Assembly: GCF_003614185.1 (NCBI RefSeq)
Contig: NZ_KZ987724.1
Coordinates: 2,796,979-2,860,978, forward strand
Direction: 5' to 3'
DNA length: 64,000 bases
Source of the DNA: Paenibacillus aceti
Lineage (GTDB): Bacteria > Bacillota > Bacilli > Paenibacillales > Paenibacillaceae
Both the position numbers and the translations under genes were made by a program. Shown here in pieces: positions 42,380-51,592 of this stretch; position 1 is the first letter of the stretch, and every line of letters starts with the position of its first letter. The notes beneath the pieces are model-generated. The model saw only the letters and a list, made by a program, of their open reading frames with translations. It searched no databases and was not told where the DNA came from.

Positions 42380-43600
42380 ATGGAACAAAATATTCTTGAG
42401 ATTAAAAATCTGAGCAAATTGTTCGGTCCTAATACGGAACAAGGCGTTCGGTTACTTGAGCAAGGCTATAACAAGGAGAGATTAGCCAAAGAGAAAGGGA
42501 TCACCGTTGGGGTCAATCAGATGAGTCTGAGTGTCAACAAAGGAGAGATCTTCGTCATTATGGGCCTGTCCGGTAGTGGTAAATCCACTCTGGTCCGGAT
42601 GCTTAACAGGCTGATAGAACCTACTTCCGGCGAAATTTTGCTGCATGGCAAGGATCTGCTGAAGATGAATAAAGCGCAGTTAAGAGAAGTGCGGCGCAAA
42701 CATATTACGATGGTATTTCAGAAGTTCGCCCTTTTCCCACATCGGACGGTGCTGCAAAATGTGGAATACGGCCTTGAAATCCAGAAGGTCAACAAGGAAG
42801 AACGTAAACAAAAGGCGATGCAAGCGCTGGAACTGGTCGGTCTTAAAGGCTGGGAAAATAAATACCCCGATCAACTGAGCGGAGGCATGCAGCAACGGGT
42901 CGGACTGGCACGGGCATTGGCTAATGATCCGGAAATCCTGCTGATGGACGAGGCCTTCAGTGCCCTCGATCCGTTAATCCGGCGGGATATGCAGGATGAA
43001 TTGATTGAATTACAAGAGAAAATGAAGAAGACAATCATCTTCATCACCCATGATCTCGATGAAGCGCTACGTCTTGGTGACCGGATCGCTCTGATGAAGG
43101 ACGGCGCGCTGGTTCAGCTCGGAACCCCCGAGGAAATGCTGACCCAGCCAGCCAACGGATATGTCGAACGCTTCATTGAGGATGTTGACTTATCCAAAGT
43201 CATTACAGCATCCAGGGTCATGCGTCGTCCAGAGACGGTTACTCTTGATCGCGGGCCTCGCGTTGCTCTACAGCTTATGCGCGAACGGGGGATATCCAAT
43301 CTGTTCGTCATCGACCGCGGCAAACGGCTGCTGGGCGTGATCACGGCTGAAGATGCCGCCAAAGCGTTAAAGGCTGGGCAAGGATTGCAGGATATTCTGA
43401 TCACGGACGGCCCGAAGGTATCGCAGGATACATTGTTAGGCGACCTGTTCGAGGTTACCAGCTCTGCCAAGGTACCGCTGGCTGTAGTGGAGGATGACGG
43501 CAAGCTGCTCGGAGTCATTGTGCGCGGAGCTGTACTAGGAGCGTTGGCCGGCGGGCTAAGCGATGAAGTCAGCGATCTGGAGGTGAAGGAGCATGAATAA
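42380..43600 (+). CDS. opuAA: Glycine betaine ABC transporter ATPase
   Basis: A 406-residue ATPase of the OpuAA/ProV class: Walker A GLSGSGKST, Q-loop VFQKFALFPHRTVLQNV, signature LSGGMQQRVGLARA, Walker B LLMDEAFSALDPL, switch ITHDLDEALR. The C-terminal 130 residues hold two CBS domains (VITASRVMRRPETVTL, GISNLFVIDRGKRLLGVITA), which in OpuA sense ionic strength and switch transport on during osmotic stress. ATG at 42380 follows GAGAGGTGA. First gene of the operon; its stop overlaps opuAB by eight bases. Confidence 0.95.
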   Translation: MEQNILEIKNLSKLFGPNTEQGVRLLEQGYNKERLAKEKGITVGVNQMSLSVNKGEIFVIMGLSGSGKSTLVRMLNRLIEPTSGEILLHGKDLLKMNKAQLREVRRKHITMVFQKFALFPHRTVLQNVEYGLEIQKVNKEERKQKAMQALELVGLKGWENKYPDQLSGGMQQRVGLARALANDPEILLMDEAFSALDPLIRRDMQDELIELQEKMKKTIIFITHDLDEALRLGDRIALMKDGALVQLGTPEEMLTQPANGYVERFIEDVDLSKVITASRVMRRPETVTLDRGPRVALQLMRERGISNLFVIDRGKRLLGVITAEDAAKALKAGQGLQDILITDGPKVSQDTLLGDLFEVTSSAKVPLAVVEDDGKLLGVIVRGAVLGALAGGLSDEVSDLEVKEHE

Positions 43601-44435
43601 TATTCCGAAAATACCGATTGAAGCTTGGGTAGATCGTCTCGTCGATTGGATGGATACTACATTCGGAGGTTTTTTCGATTCCCTATCCACTATTATTGAA
43701 TTCATCGTGAATCTCTTCTCCAATTTGTTCCTTCTACCTCATCCATTGCTATTTATCGCTATTCTAAGCGTACTAGCTTTCCTGATTGGCAGATGGCCGC
43801 TGACTCTATTTACTGCGATCGGCTTCCTGTTAATCGATAATCTCGGCTATTGGACAGAGACGATGAACACCTTAGGGCTCGTTATTACTTCAGGATTAAT
43901 CTCTATTCTATTCGGGATACCGATCGGAATATGGAGCGCCTATAGTAAGGCGACGCACCGGATCGTATTCCCGCTGCTGGATTTCATGCAGACGATGCCT
44001 GCATTTGTCTACTTGCTTCCAGCCGTTACCTTCTTCAGCCTTGGCGTTGTCCCAGGCGTGATCGCCTCGGTCATCTTCGCGATTCCGCCGACGATCCGTC
44101 TTACTACGCTAGGGATTCAGCAAGTATCCGGCGAACTCGCCGAAGCGGCAGATGCCTTCGGTTCCACTTCATGGCAGAAGCTGTTCAAGGTTGAACTGCC
44201 TTTAGCAATGCCGACGATGATGACCGGGGTCAACCAGACGATTATGCTGTCGCTCTCCATGGTGGTTATCGCCTCCATGATCGGCGCTCAAGGGATTGGC
44301 GCAACAGTATATCGCGCCGTCACACAATTGAAAATCGGCCAAGGCTTCGAAGCTGGACTCGCTGTCGTCATATTGGCGATCGTTCTGGACCGATTCACTC
44401 AAGGTTTATTCAAAACCAAGAAAAGGGGAGATTGA
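43593..44435 (+). CDS. opuAB: Glycine betaine ABC transporter permease
   Basis: A 280-residue permease with about six or seven membrane helices and the binding-protein-dependent transport (EAA-like) loop GELAEAADAFGSTSWQKLFKVELP. LLDFMQTMPAFVYLLPAVTFF is typical of OpuAB/ProW permeases. The protein passes betaine delivered by OpuAC through the membrane. The start overlaps opuAA and the stop overlaps the region before opuAC, so the three are co-translated. Confidence 0.95.
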   Translation: MNNIPKIPIEAWVDRLVDWMDTTFGGFFDSLSTIIEFIVNLFSNLFLLPHPLLFIAILSVLAFLIGRWPLTLFTAIGFLLIDNLGYWTETMNTLGLVITSGLISILFGIPIGIWSAYSKATHRIVFPLLDFMQTMPAFVYLLPAVTFFSLGVVPGVIASVIFAIPPTIRLTTLGIQQVSGELAEAADAFGSTSWQKLFKVELPLAMPTMMTGVNQTIMLSLSMVVIASMIGAQGIGATVYRAVTQLKIGQGFEAGLAVVILAIVLDRFTQGLFKTKKRGD

Positions 44436-44437
44436 AT

Positions 44438-45355
44438 ATGAAATTAACTAAGAAAATGCTGTTGATCGGGGGGCTTGCCTCGATGCTGGCTCTATCCGCC
44501 TGCGGTCAGGCCGCCAATACGAATAAGGCAGGCAACGATACTGCCGGAAATACTGGAGCTGCCGCCATTGGCAAGCAGGTCAATTATCAGATTATCGGCA
44601 TCGATCCCGGTGCGGGAATTATGAAAGCGACCGACGAAGCGATTAAGCAATATGATCTAAGCGATTGGAAGCTGATCGAAGGCTCGGGGGCAGCGATGAC
44701 CGCGATGCTGGACAAGGCGATTAAAAAAGAAGAGCCGATCATCATCACCGGATGGACTCCGCATTGGATGTTCTCCAAATATGATCTGAAGTTCCTCGAT
44801 GATCCGAAGAAGGTGTATGGCGATGCGGAGGAAATCCACACGATCGCTCGCAATGGTCTGAAGGAAGATCAGCCAGTCGCCTATGAATTCCTCGATCGCT
44901 TCGAATGGACCTCTGATGAAATGGGAGAAATTATGTCCGCTATCCAAGACGGCAAATCCCCTGAAGCTGCCGCTGAGGAATGGGCCGAGAGCCATAGCGA
45001 TCGCGTTAATGCCTGGACGGAAGGCTTGACTCCAGTAAACGGAGCTGCGCTTAAGCTCAGCTATGTTGCCTGGGATTCTGAAATTGCCAGTACGAATCTG
45101 TTGAAGTATGTGCTGGAGAGCAAGCTCGGCTATAAGGTTACAGCCTTGCAGGTTGAAGCCGGACCGATGTGGACTGGCGTAGCCAGCGGTGATGTGGATG
45201 CGATGGCAGCCGCATGGCTTCCTTTAACCCATGCCGATTATTGGGATAAGTATAAGGATCAGGTCGAGGATCTTGGAGCGAATATGACTGGAGTACGGAC
45301 AGGGCTGGTAGTACCCGCCTATGTCGATATCAACTCCATTGAAGATTTGAAATAA
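44438..45355 (+). CDS. opuAC: Glycine betaine-binding lipoprotein
   Basis: A 305-residue lipoprotein. The signal peptide ends in lipobox LSAC (Cys near residue 21), then an Asn/Ala/Gly linker leads to an OpuAC-type binding domain with the Trp-containing motifs ITGWTPHWMFSKYDLKFLDD and AAWLPLTHADYWDKY that make up the aromatic box for the trimethylammonium group. ATG at 44438 is seven bases behind GGGGAG; a TTG two codons earlier is possible. Last gene of the osmoprotectant operon, followed by a strong terminator. Confidence 0.94.
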   Translation: MKLTKKMLLIGGLASMLALSACGQAANTNKAGNDTAGNTGAAAIGKQVNYQIIGIDPGAGIMKATDEAIKQYDLSDWKLIEGSGAAMTAMLDKAIKKEEPIIITGWTPHWMFSKYDLKFLDDPKKVYGDAEEIHTIARNGLKEDQPVAYEFLDRFEWTSDEMGEIMSAIQDGKSPEAAAEEWAESHSDRVNAWTEGLTPVNGAALKLSYVAWDSEIASTNLLKYVLESKLGYKVTALQVEAGPMWTGVASGDVDAMAAAWLPLTHADYWDKYKDQVEDLGANMTGVRTGLVVPAYVDINSIEDLK

Positions 45356-45373
45356 TCAGGCTCTATGAAAGAA

Positions 45374-45403
45374 GAAACCATCCCGCACGCGCGGGATGGT
45401 TTC
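45374..45403 (+). terminator. Terminator of the opuA operon
   Basis: GAAACCATCCCGC and GCGGGATGGTTTC form a 13-base stem with a four-base loop, followed by TATGTTTTAT, 18 bases past the opuAC stop. Confidence 0.92.
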
Positions 45404-45653
45404 TATGTTTTATATATAATGAAGAAGAGGGAGTATACTTAATGTATCATTGCATCCTTAAATAAACCTTACTGTAACCTGAAAATTAAATTAAAAACAT
45501 CAAATCCTTGGAAATTCCCCGCCCATCAGGGTACTTGCCGTTACTGATAGTCATTCTCCTCATACTTTATTCTATGAGAGGTAATTCATAAAGTCCGCTT
45601 TTGATCCTGAAGTGAATCAGGAGTGGAGCCTTTATAGAAGGAGGGGAAACCGC

Positions 45654-45884
45654 TTGATTGAAGAAGCTTATTATAATTGTCTGCGTTGCAAGAACAGACG
45701 TGTTCGCCTTTTAACCACTGATGGGAAGCATTATGTAGGTACGGTCGTGGACGTAGACTATAATAATGTATATTTACGGCCAGATAGAGGCGTAGTGAAG
45801 ACTTCGGCATTCTATCCAAATCCTTATGCAGCTGACATTCTGACCCTGAGCCTGTTCACGCTGCTAGCGATCGCTCTGATCTAA
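45654..45884 (+). CDS. Small Sm/SH3-like protein with C-terminal membrane tail (paralog)
   Basis: A 76-residue protein starting at TTG behind a very strong GAAGGAGGGG site. Residues 10-45 are a small beta-rich part (NRRVRLLTTDGKHYVGTVVD then YNNVYLRPDRG), and the C-terminus is hydrophobic (DILTLSLFTLLAIALI). It shares size, order and the G-T-V-V/VYL core with the protein at 37254, so I consider them paralogs. Two Cys (NCLRCKNRR) occur near the N-terminus. Function unknown; the longer frame from 45612 lacks a ribosome site. Confidence 0.7.
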   Translation: MIEEAYYNCLRCKNRRVRLLTTDGKHYVGTVVDVDYNNVYLRPDRGVVKTSAFYPNPYAADILTLSLFTLLAIALI

Positions 45885-45933
45885 TTCAACCGCGTAATCT
45901 ACAGTTCATTATCGACATAGTCTCATACGCACT

Positions 45934-45960
45934 GAAGGCCCCGCTCTTAGCGAGGCCTTC
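45934..45960 (+). terminator. Probable terminator of the small paralog gene
   Basis: GAAGGCC and GGCCTTC pair, with an inner CGCT/AGCG extension, about 50 bases past the stop. No good U-tract follows. Confidence 0.45.
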
Positions 45961-46052
45961 ACACATATATAATTTATGGGGTACTCTTATCCTACTTCTC
46001 CAACCTTAGAATTTGCTTAAAGGAAAATTAGAATGCCATAAAAAAAGAAAAA

Positions 46053-46102
46053 AACTCTCCCTTGACCAGGTTCCATGTTCTAACCTGCTGCGAGGGAGAG
46101 TT
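46053..46102 (-). terminator. Terminator of the coiled-coil ABC exporter operon
   Basis: On the minus strand AACTCTCCCT pairs with AGGGAGAGTT and is followed by TTTTTTCTTTTTTT. It lies next to the permease stop at 46108. Confidence 0.92.
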
Positions 46103-46107
46103 CTCGA

Positions 46108-49100
46108 TTATTCGACGGATTTCAGCGCTTCGATCATATCGATCCGCTTCAGTTTATAGTGCATCGTCACCATGACGATGCCCGAGAACAGCAGTGTGAG
46201 AGCCGCAGCATAGCCATAGCTAAGCCAGTGCACCGTAGGACTGAACATCATCACATCGACCTCCGCCGTCTTCAGCACGAAGCGATGCAATGTAATTCCG
46301 AAGAAATCCCCGGCTATAATCCCCAGAATCGTCAGGATCATATTTTCCCGGTAAATATACATCGTCACTTCCTGGTCATAGAAGCCCAGCACCTTGATTG
46401 TGGACAGCTCGCGAATCCGCTCCGATACATTGATATTCGTCAAATTGTAAAGGACTACGAAGGCCAGAGCAGCAGCTGAAACAATCAACACCACCACGAC
46501 CACATTCATACTGTCCATCGTGTCCTTGAAGGAGCCACTTACTCCGCTAGTGAAGCTGACCATAGCCACCTGCTCATTCGCTGTCAAGCGTTCTCCAAGC
46601 CGATCCTCAAACGTTGGCTCCGGATCGCTATAGTTGATCAACTGCATATTGACACTCGGCTGCTTGCCGAAGATCGTCTCATAATAAGCTGGCGTCATAT
46701 AGACATAGTGCATCGCGTAGTTCTCTGTGATACCCGCTATTCTTACTTCAAATGCATCATTGCTATTATTCTCGATCACCAATTTGCTGCCGATCTGAAG
46801 ATCGAATAATTTAGCCAGCTTCTCTGTGACGATCGCCCCGTCATCCGGCAATTCTTGAATCTGCTCCTGTCCTCTTTCCCGTAATACTATAAAATCGGAG
46901 AGGTGCTCGGTTGAAGAAGGAACGAACAGGTGGATATCCTGGCTGTTAACGCCCTTTCGGACCGCTTGCATCACTTCCTGCGCCACATTCAGGGTTCCTG
47001 TGACCTCTGGAGTATCCGTGATCAGCTTATTATAAGCAGTCATCCCTTGGGGAGTCTGATCCTCCTTAAACACCACTGCCATATTGTACTTCATGATCTT
47101 CCCATACTGCAGTGGAGCGATATCGCGAATAGAATCCTTAAGTCCGAACCCGGTCAGAATAAGCGCCGTACAACCTGCTACTCCGCATACCGACATGAAC
47201 ATGCGCTGCTTATAGCGGAACAAGTTCCGAGCCGTAACTTTCCCCGTGAAATTAAGCTGACGCCAAATAAATTTGATCCGTTCGAGGAAAATACGCGATC
47301 CGCTCCGCGGAGCCTTGGGACGCATCAGCACGGCAGCATTACTGCGCAATTCCACCCACGCGGCCGCGAACGCCGTCACGGTCGTACATAATACAGCCAC
47401 GAGCAGGGATAGCAAGCTATAGCTCATGTAAAAATTAATTCGCACCTCAGGCAGATTATACAAGGATCCGTATGCGTTAAAAATAATCGTCGGGAACAAG
47501 GTAAATCCGATCGCCAACCCGGCAGCCGTCGCCAGGACACTGGCCAGCGTCGCATAGACCAGGAATTTCCTCATAATATCGGAATTGCTGTAGCCTAGCG
47601 CCTTGAGCGTACCGATCTGCAGCCTTTGCTCCTCGACCATCCGGGTCATCGTAGTCAAGCTGACCAGCGCGGCGATCAGGAAGAAGAACACCGGGAATGC
47701 CTTGGCGATCGAGGCCAGCCTCTCGGCATTATCCTCAAACTCCGTGTAGCCCGGGTTCGATCCGCGCTCCAGCACATATACCTTCGGCGGCTTCAAATCA
47801 TCCAGCTCCTGCTGACCATTCGCCAGGTCACGCTCGCCATCGGCTATTTTCTTAGCGGCATCCTGCTTCTCCCGGCGGTAAGTATCCATGCCCTCTTCAT
47901 AATCCCTCCGGCCCTGATCCAGCTCGGCCTTGGCCTTAGCCAGTTCTGCCTCGCCTTCCCGCTTCGCCTTAGCTAATTCCTCCTGGCCCTGCTTCCTTTC
48001 CTTCTCGCCTTGGGCTAGCTTCTTCTCCGCAGTTTGTAATTGCGCTGCTCCGGCTTCCAGCTCCCGCTGCTTCGAGGCGAGCTCCTGCTCGGCTGCCTTA
48101 AGCTGCTGTTCTCCCTGCTTCAGCCCCTGCTCGAACGCGCTTACGGCTTGCTTCAGCGTCGCCGCCTCGACCTTCCCGGCCATGTATCCGGCCACTGCCT
48201 GGCCGAGAGAGGCATCCGCCGCATTAGCGGCAGAGATCAGCTGCTCTTGCTGAGCCTGCGGAAGGCTATCCGCTGGAACAGTAGTGATCTGCTGCAGTGA
48301 GGCGACAAGCTCCCGACCAGCTGTAAGCTGCGGCTCCACCTGCTGCTTCCGGGCAGCCAACTGTTCCCGTGCCTGTTTAAGCTGGGCTTGCCCGGCAGTT
48401 ATTTTTTGCTTGTTCCGCGCTAGCTCTGTCCGGCCGTTTTCAAGCTCTCGGGCTGCCTGATCCAGCTTGGCCTGACCTTTCTCCAGCTCGGATTGCAGCT
48501 TATCAACACCTTCCTGATAGCTCTTCTCTCCGTCATCAAGCTTCGTCTTGGCATCGCTCAGCTTCTTCTCCGCATCGGCAAGCTGTTGCTTGGCATCCGT
48601 GATTTGCTGTCTTGCCTCATCCAGCTTGGCCTGGCCCTCTTCGCGCACCTCGTCCAAACGCTGCGCCGGCATTCCCGCCATCGCTTGCTTAATCGCCTTT
48701 GTATGCTGTTCAATCTTCACTCCATACTCATCTGAGTATGCGAGCAGACCAGCTGTATCCTTGAAGCTCATATAGGCTTCCGTGTATACAGACATATCGA
48801 AATTCTGCTCAGGTATGATCACGAACACATCCGCCGTACCTTTGCCGATCTGGCTAGAGCCGCGTCCAATGTTATTGATGAACTGGGGGCTTTTGACGAA
48901 CCCCACTATTTTATAGGTAAGCTTATGAAATGTATCATTCAAATCTACATCCGGGTCAGGATTCGTGAAGGTGATCATATCCCCCAGCTTGTAGTGCTTG
49001 GTCTTTCCGCTCGCATCCAAAGCTACCTCTCCAGAGGCTTCAGGCAGTCTGCCCTCAGTGATCAAATAGCGGTTCAATGAATCATCCGCTTTATACGACT

Positions 49101-49416
49101 GAACCTTCGCAATCAAGCCGCTGTCATCCAGGAATACATCTGCGCTATAACCTGGCTGGACGGCCTGCACATCAGGGACCTGCTGCAAAGTCTCAATATC
49201 TCTCTGCTTCAGTCCATAGGTGGTCTGAACCTTCAGATCCATCAAATTGTACTGCTTGTAATATTGTTCAGCTGTATCCAGCATGTCCGGGCCCGTCGCC
49301 TTGATTCCTGCAAAGAAGCCAACACCCAGCATGATAATCGCAAAAATGGACAGAAATCTCGTCTTTGTTCGCCATATTTCCCGGAAAATATCTTTCCAGA
49401 GCTCCCTTTTATTCAT
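46108..49416 (-). CDS. FtsX-type ABC permease with large coiled-coil extracellular domain
   Basis: A 1,102-residue permease. One membrane helix near residues 19-40 is followed by a MacB-core-like segment (to about 245), and then a coiled coil of about 300 residues made of near-heptad repeats (QQLADAEKKLSDAKTKLDDG and similar, to about 560). A first FtsX domain of three helices (about 585-700) follows, then a second external region and the final FtsX domain (about 975-1095). The closing LKRIDMIEALKSVE is typical of the family. Such proteins export or signal lipids or peptides together with the ATPase encoded just upstream (gap 12 bases). The coiled coil may span the wall space. Substrate unknown. 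Confidence 0.88.
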   Translation of the reverse strand: MNKRELWKDIFREIWRTKTRFLSIFAIIMLGVGFFAGIKATGPDMLDTAEQYYKQYNLMDLKVQTTYGLKQRDIETLQQVPDVQAVQPGYSADVFLDDSGLIAKVQSYKADDSLNRYLITEGRLPEASGEVALDASGKTKHYKLGDMITFTNPDPDVDLNDTFHKLTYKIVGFVKSPQFINNIGRGSSQIGKGTADVFVIIPEQNFDMSVYTEAYMSFKDTAGLLAYSDEYGVKIEQHTKAIKQAMAGMPAQRLDEVREEGQAKLDEARQQITDAKQQLADAEKKLSDAKTKLDDGEKSYQEGVDKLQSELEKGQAKLDQAARELENGRTELARNKQKITAGQAQLKQAREQLAARKQQVEPQLTAGRELVASLQQITTVPADSLPQAQQEQLISAANAADASLGQAVAGYMAGKVEAATLKQAVSAFEQGLKQGEQQLKAAEQELASKQRELEAGAAQLQTAEKKLAQGEKERKQGQEELAKAKREGEAELAKAKAELDQGRRDYEEGMDTYRREKQDAAKKIADGERDLANGQQELDDLKPPKVYVLERGSNPGYTEFEDNAERLASIAKAFPVFFFLIAALVSLTTMTRMVEEQRLQIGTLKALGYSNSDIMRKFLVYATLASVLATAAGLAIGFTLFPTIIFNAYGSLYNLPEVRINFYMSYSLLSLLVAVLCTTVTAFAAAWVELRSNAAVLMRPKAPRSGSRIFLERIKFIWRQLNFTGKVTARNLFRYKQRMFMSVCGVAGCTALILTGFGLKDSIRDIAPLQYGKIMKYNMAVVFKEDQTPQGMTAYNKLITDTPEVTGTLNVAQEVMQAVRKGVNSQDIHLFVPSSTEHLSDFIVLRERGQEQIQELPDDGAIVTEKLAKLFDLQIGSKLVIENNSNDAFEVRIAGITENYAMHYVYMTPAYYETIFGKQPSVNMQLINYSDPEPTFEDRLGERLTANEQVAMVSFTSGVSGSFKDTMDSMNVVVVVLIVSAAALAFVVLYNLTNINVSERIRELSTIKVLGFYDQEVTMYIYRENMILTILGIIAGDFFGITLHRFVLKTAEVDVMMFSPTVHWLSYGYAAALTLLFSGIVMVTMHYKLKRIDMIEALKSVE

Positions 49417-49428
49417 GCCTACAGCTCC

Positions 49429-50130
49429 TTACCACTCGATATCGTCTACAGAGATTGGGCTCGGGTTCATCACCATTCTGCGGACCTTCGCATTATTAAT
49501 CTCGATCACCCGATCCGCCATCGGTGTAATTGCAGAGTTGTGGGTGATGACAATGACCGTCGTCCCTGTATTACGGCAAGTGTCCTGCAGCAGCTTGAGC
49601 ACCTGCTTACCGGTGTTGTAATCGAGCGCGCCAGTAGGCTCGTCGCATAGAAGCAGCTTGGGCTGCTTCGCTAACGCCCGGGCAATCGCCACCCGCTGCT
49701 GCTCCCCGCCGGAGAGCTGGGCCGGGAAGTTATTCAGACGCTCCCCCAGACCGACATCACGCAGCACCTGCTCCGCATCGAGAGCACGGGGAGATATCTG
49801 GGCTGCCAGCTCCACATTCTCCTTCGTCGTCAAATTCGGCACCAGATTATAAAATTGGAACACAAAGCCGACATCATTGCGGCGATAACCGGTGAGCTCT
49901 TTACGATTGAACTTGGCGATATCTGTCCCGTCTACGAGCACCTGGCCTTCATCCGCCGTATCCATCCCGCCCAGAATATTCAGCACCGTTGACTTTCCGG
50001 CGCCACTGGGGCCGACAATAACCGCGAAATCCCCTTTTTCTATTTCAAAATTAATGCCATCATTGGCTACAATCATCGTCTCGCCCATCTGATAACGTTT
50101 ATATTCATTCTTGATTTCTACAAATGCCAT
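49429..50130 (-). CDS. ABC transporter ATPase partner of the coiled-coil permease
   Basis: A 233-residue ATPase of the LolD/MacB class: Walker [11 protein letters not shown]-loop [14 protein letters not shown], signature [14 protein letters not shown], Walker [13 protein letters not shown], switch VITHNS. The His of the switch is followed by Asn in place of the usual Asp, a common variant in this class. ATG at 50130 is chosen for the GGGGGAGTGGGCGG ribosome site; the frame is open to 50175. First gene of a two-gene operon. Confidence 0.94.
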   Translation of the reverse strand: MAFVEIKNEYKRYQMGETMIVANDGINFEIEKGDFAVIVGPSGAGKSTVLNILGGMDTADEGQVLVDGTDIAKFNRKELTGYRRNDVGFVFQFYNLVPNLTTKENVELAAQISPRALDAEQVLRDVGLGERLNNFPAQLSGGEQQRVAIARALAKQPKLLLCDEPTGALDYNTGKQVLKLLQDTCRNTGTTVIVITHNSAITPMADRVIEINNAKVRRMVMNPSPISVDDIEW

Positions 50131-50217
50131 ACCGCCCACTCCCCCTATCCTCATGACGAAACCATTTGCTCGCATTGATCATATAAGTAACTTTTAGTTG
50201 TAGTTCGTTAATTCGTA

Positions 50218-50425
50218 GAGTAACCGCCGGTTTTGTGCAAAAGTAGCTATCTGACCTTTAAGTGCCTCCAATTGTAAAGAAGGTAACTATCAGTCCGCTA
50301 AGTGCCGCCAATCGTGCAGAAAGTAACCATTCAGTTCGCTAAGTAATCGCCGCTTTCGTGCAAGAGAATCATCAGTCCCGTTCCATCAGATCGCTAAATA
50401 ACTACCAATTTATGTAAACCACTTC
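50218..50425. repeat. Degenerate tandem repeat, about 41-bp unit
   Basis: Units start near 50218, 50260, 50300, 50341 and 50395 with the pattern AAGTnnCcGCCnnTttnGTGCAnAAgTAaCtATCAGTccGCT. The first four are close to 41 bases apart, and the fourth has about 13 extra bases. It is the first of three repeat blocks that fill the gene-free region 50131-51007. Confidence 0.75.
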
Positions 50426-50642
50426 TCTCAACTGGAGACTCTCAATCGTACTAAATGTACCTATAAATCCAGTGTATCACAATCGACAATGTGAATAAAA
50501 ACTCATGGAGTCTCCGCCTAAAATTAGCGTTACATTACCGAGTTACTTCCTGTTCCCCCACCTGGTTCAGAAAATCTAGCAATGATCAGGTTGTTGATCA
50601 AGTTATAACTCTGAGAACGCGAAACAGCGGCTACTCCATTTG

Positions 50643-50777
50643 TAACGAAACAGGGTATCGTTATTTGCGTCAAAAGGAGAAATTTCAAAATCTAAGGAAA
50701 CAGGGTATCGCTATTGAGGCAAAATGGGGGCGGAATGACGTGTTTTTACTCCAATAACGATTTGGTGTTTCGTTAGA
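50643..50777. repeat. Dispersed TAACGAAAC/TATCGCTATT repeat, locus B
   Basis: Two forward units (from 50643, and a variant AAGGAAAC from about 50693) and one inverted unit (about 50752-50777). The first 95 bases match the reverse complement of 20392-20290. No gene is present here; the apparent frames are not supported by ribosome sites. Confidence 0.85.
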
Positions 50778-50812
50778 GCTATGAGCTACGGAAAACTCCC
50801 CTGTACTTTTTC

Positions 50813-50938
50813 AAAAGCCTGCAATTATGCAGGAATTTCACATATTTCCCGCTGAATATAGAAAATTCCTGCGAAAATGCAGGCTTTTGCTATAAACAGG
50901 TGGTTTGAGACTGAAATTCCTGCATTTTTGCAGTTTTC
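50813..50938. repeat. CCTGCA/TGCAGG hairpin repeats, locus 2
   Basis: AAAAGCCTGCAATTATGCAGGAATTT, AAATTCCTGCGAAAATGCAGGCTTTT and AAATTCCTGCATTTTTGCAG, each a hairpin, spaced about 50 bases apart. Same unit as at 27150-27286. Confidence 0.8.
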
Positions 50939-51007
50939 GAGATTGCGCGATGCGCTGGCTGTTGCCCCTAGAGCCAAAGTAAAAAGGCAGCCGCCCCAAT
51001 CCCACAT

Positions 51008-51589
51008 TTATTTTAATTCCTGCGCATAATTCGTTGTAAGTTCCGTAAAAATTGTTTGCTTATTTGAATTTTCAGCCAAAATGTCAGCTGGATCTGTTCC
51101 ATCAAGATTAAATTTGCCAGCCTGCATATTAATTACCCCGTATTGGCCAAAAGCGTTTTTGCTTAGAAATATTACATATTGGCTGCCTTTTTTCATTTCG
51201 GTATACCCCGCACGTGCGATTCTTTTTTTACCTTCAAATGTCTGATATATACCAATGGGTTCGATTACAGTAAGATCCACCCCATCCTCTTCCGGTCCTT
51301 TTAGAACCTTTTCAACTTTAATCTCTGTGAACGTAACGATATCCTCAATATGACCCGTAGAGAACCTTGTTAAATGTAACTTTCGATCTTCAAAATCTTT
51401 AATTGGACTACCAATAACAACTAGTTCAGCCTCAGAGAATAATGCTTCTGCGGATGAGAATCCTTTATAATCCGAGGCTAGATATACATCATGGACAGAA
51501 TTATAAATAGCAAAATAATAGTAACCTGATGCTGCCAGAATGAATGCTAGAACAAAAGAAATAATGACATTTTTCTTTTTTAATAACAT
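51008..51589 (-). CDS. Membrane-anchored protein, paralog 1 of 3
   Basis: A 193-residue protein with a basic start (LLKKKN), one membrane segment (VIISFVLAFILAASGYYYFA) and an external domain of about 165 residues. Shared blocks with the other two paralogs are YNSVHD, SSAEALFSEAELVVIGSP, VEKVLKGPEED, IEPIGIYQT, GSQYVIFLSKN and GQYGVINMQAGKFNLDG. I do not recognise the family; the external part looks beta-rich. It starts at ATG 51589, whose GGAGG site overlaps the stop codon of paralog 2, so the two are co-translated. Confidence 0.75.
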   Translation of the reverse strand: MLLKKKNVIISFVLAFILAASGYYYFAIYNSVHDVYLASDYKGFSSAEALFSEAELVVIGSPIKDFEDRKLHLTRFSTGHIEDIVTFTEIKVEKVLKGPEEDGVDLTVIEPIGIYQTFEGKKRIARAGYTEMKKGSQYVIFLSKNAFGQYGVINMQAGKFNLDGTDPADILAENSNKQTIFTELTTNYAQELK

Positions 51590-51592
51590 CAC

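Noticed and set aside
50491-50757. Plus-strand frame of 88 codons in the repeat island
   Set aside because: It runs through the locus B repeat and has no ribosome site.
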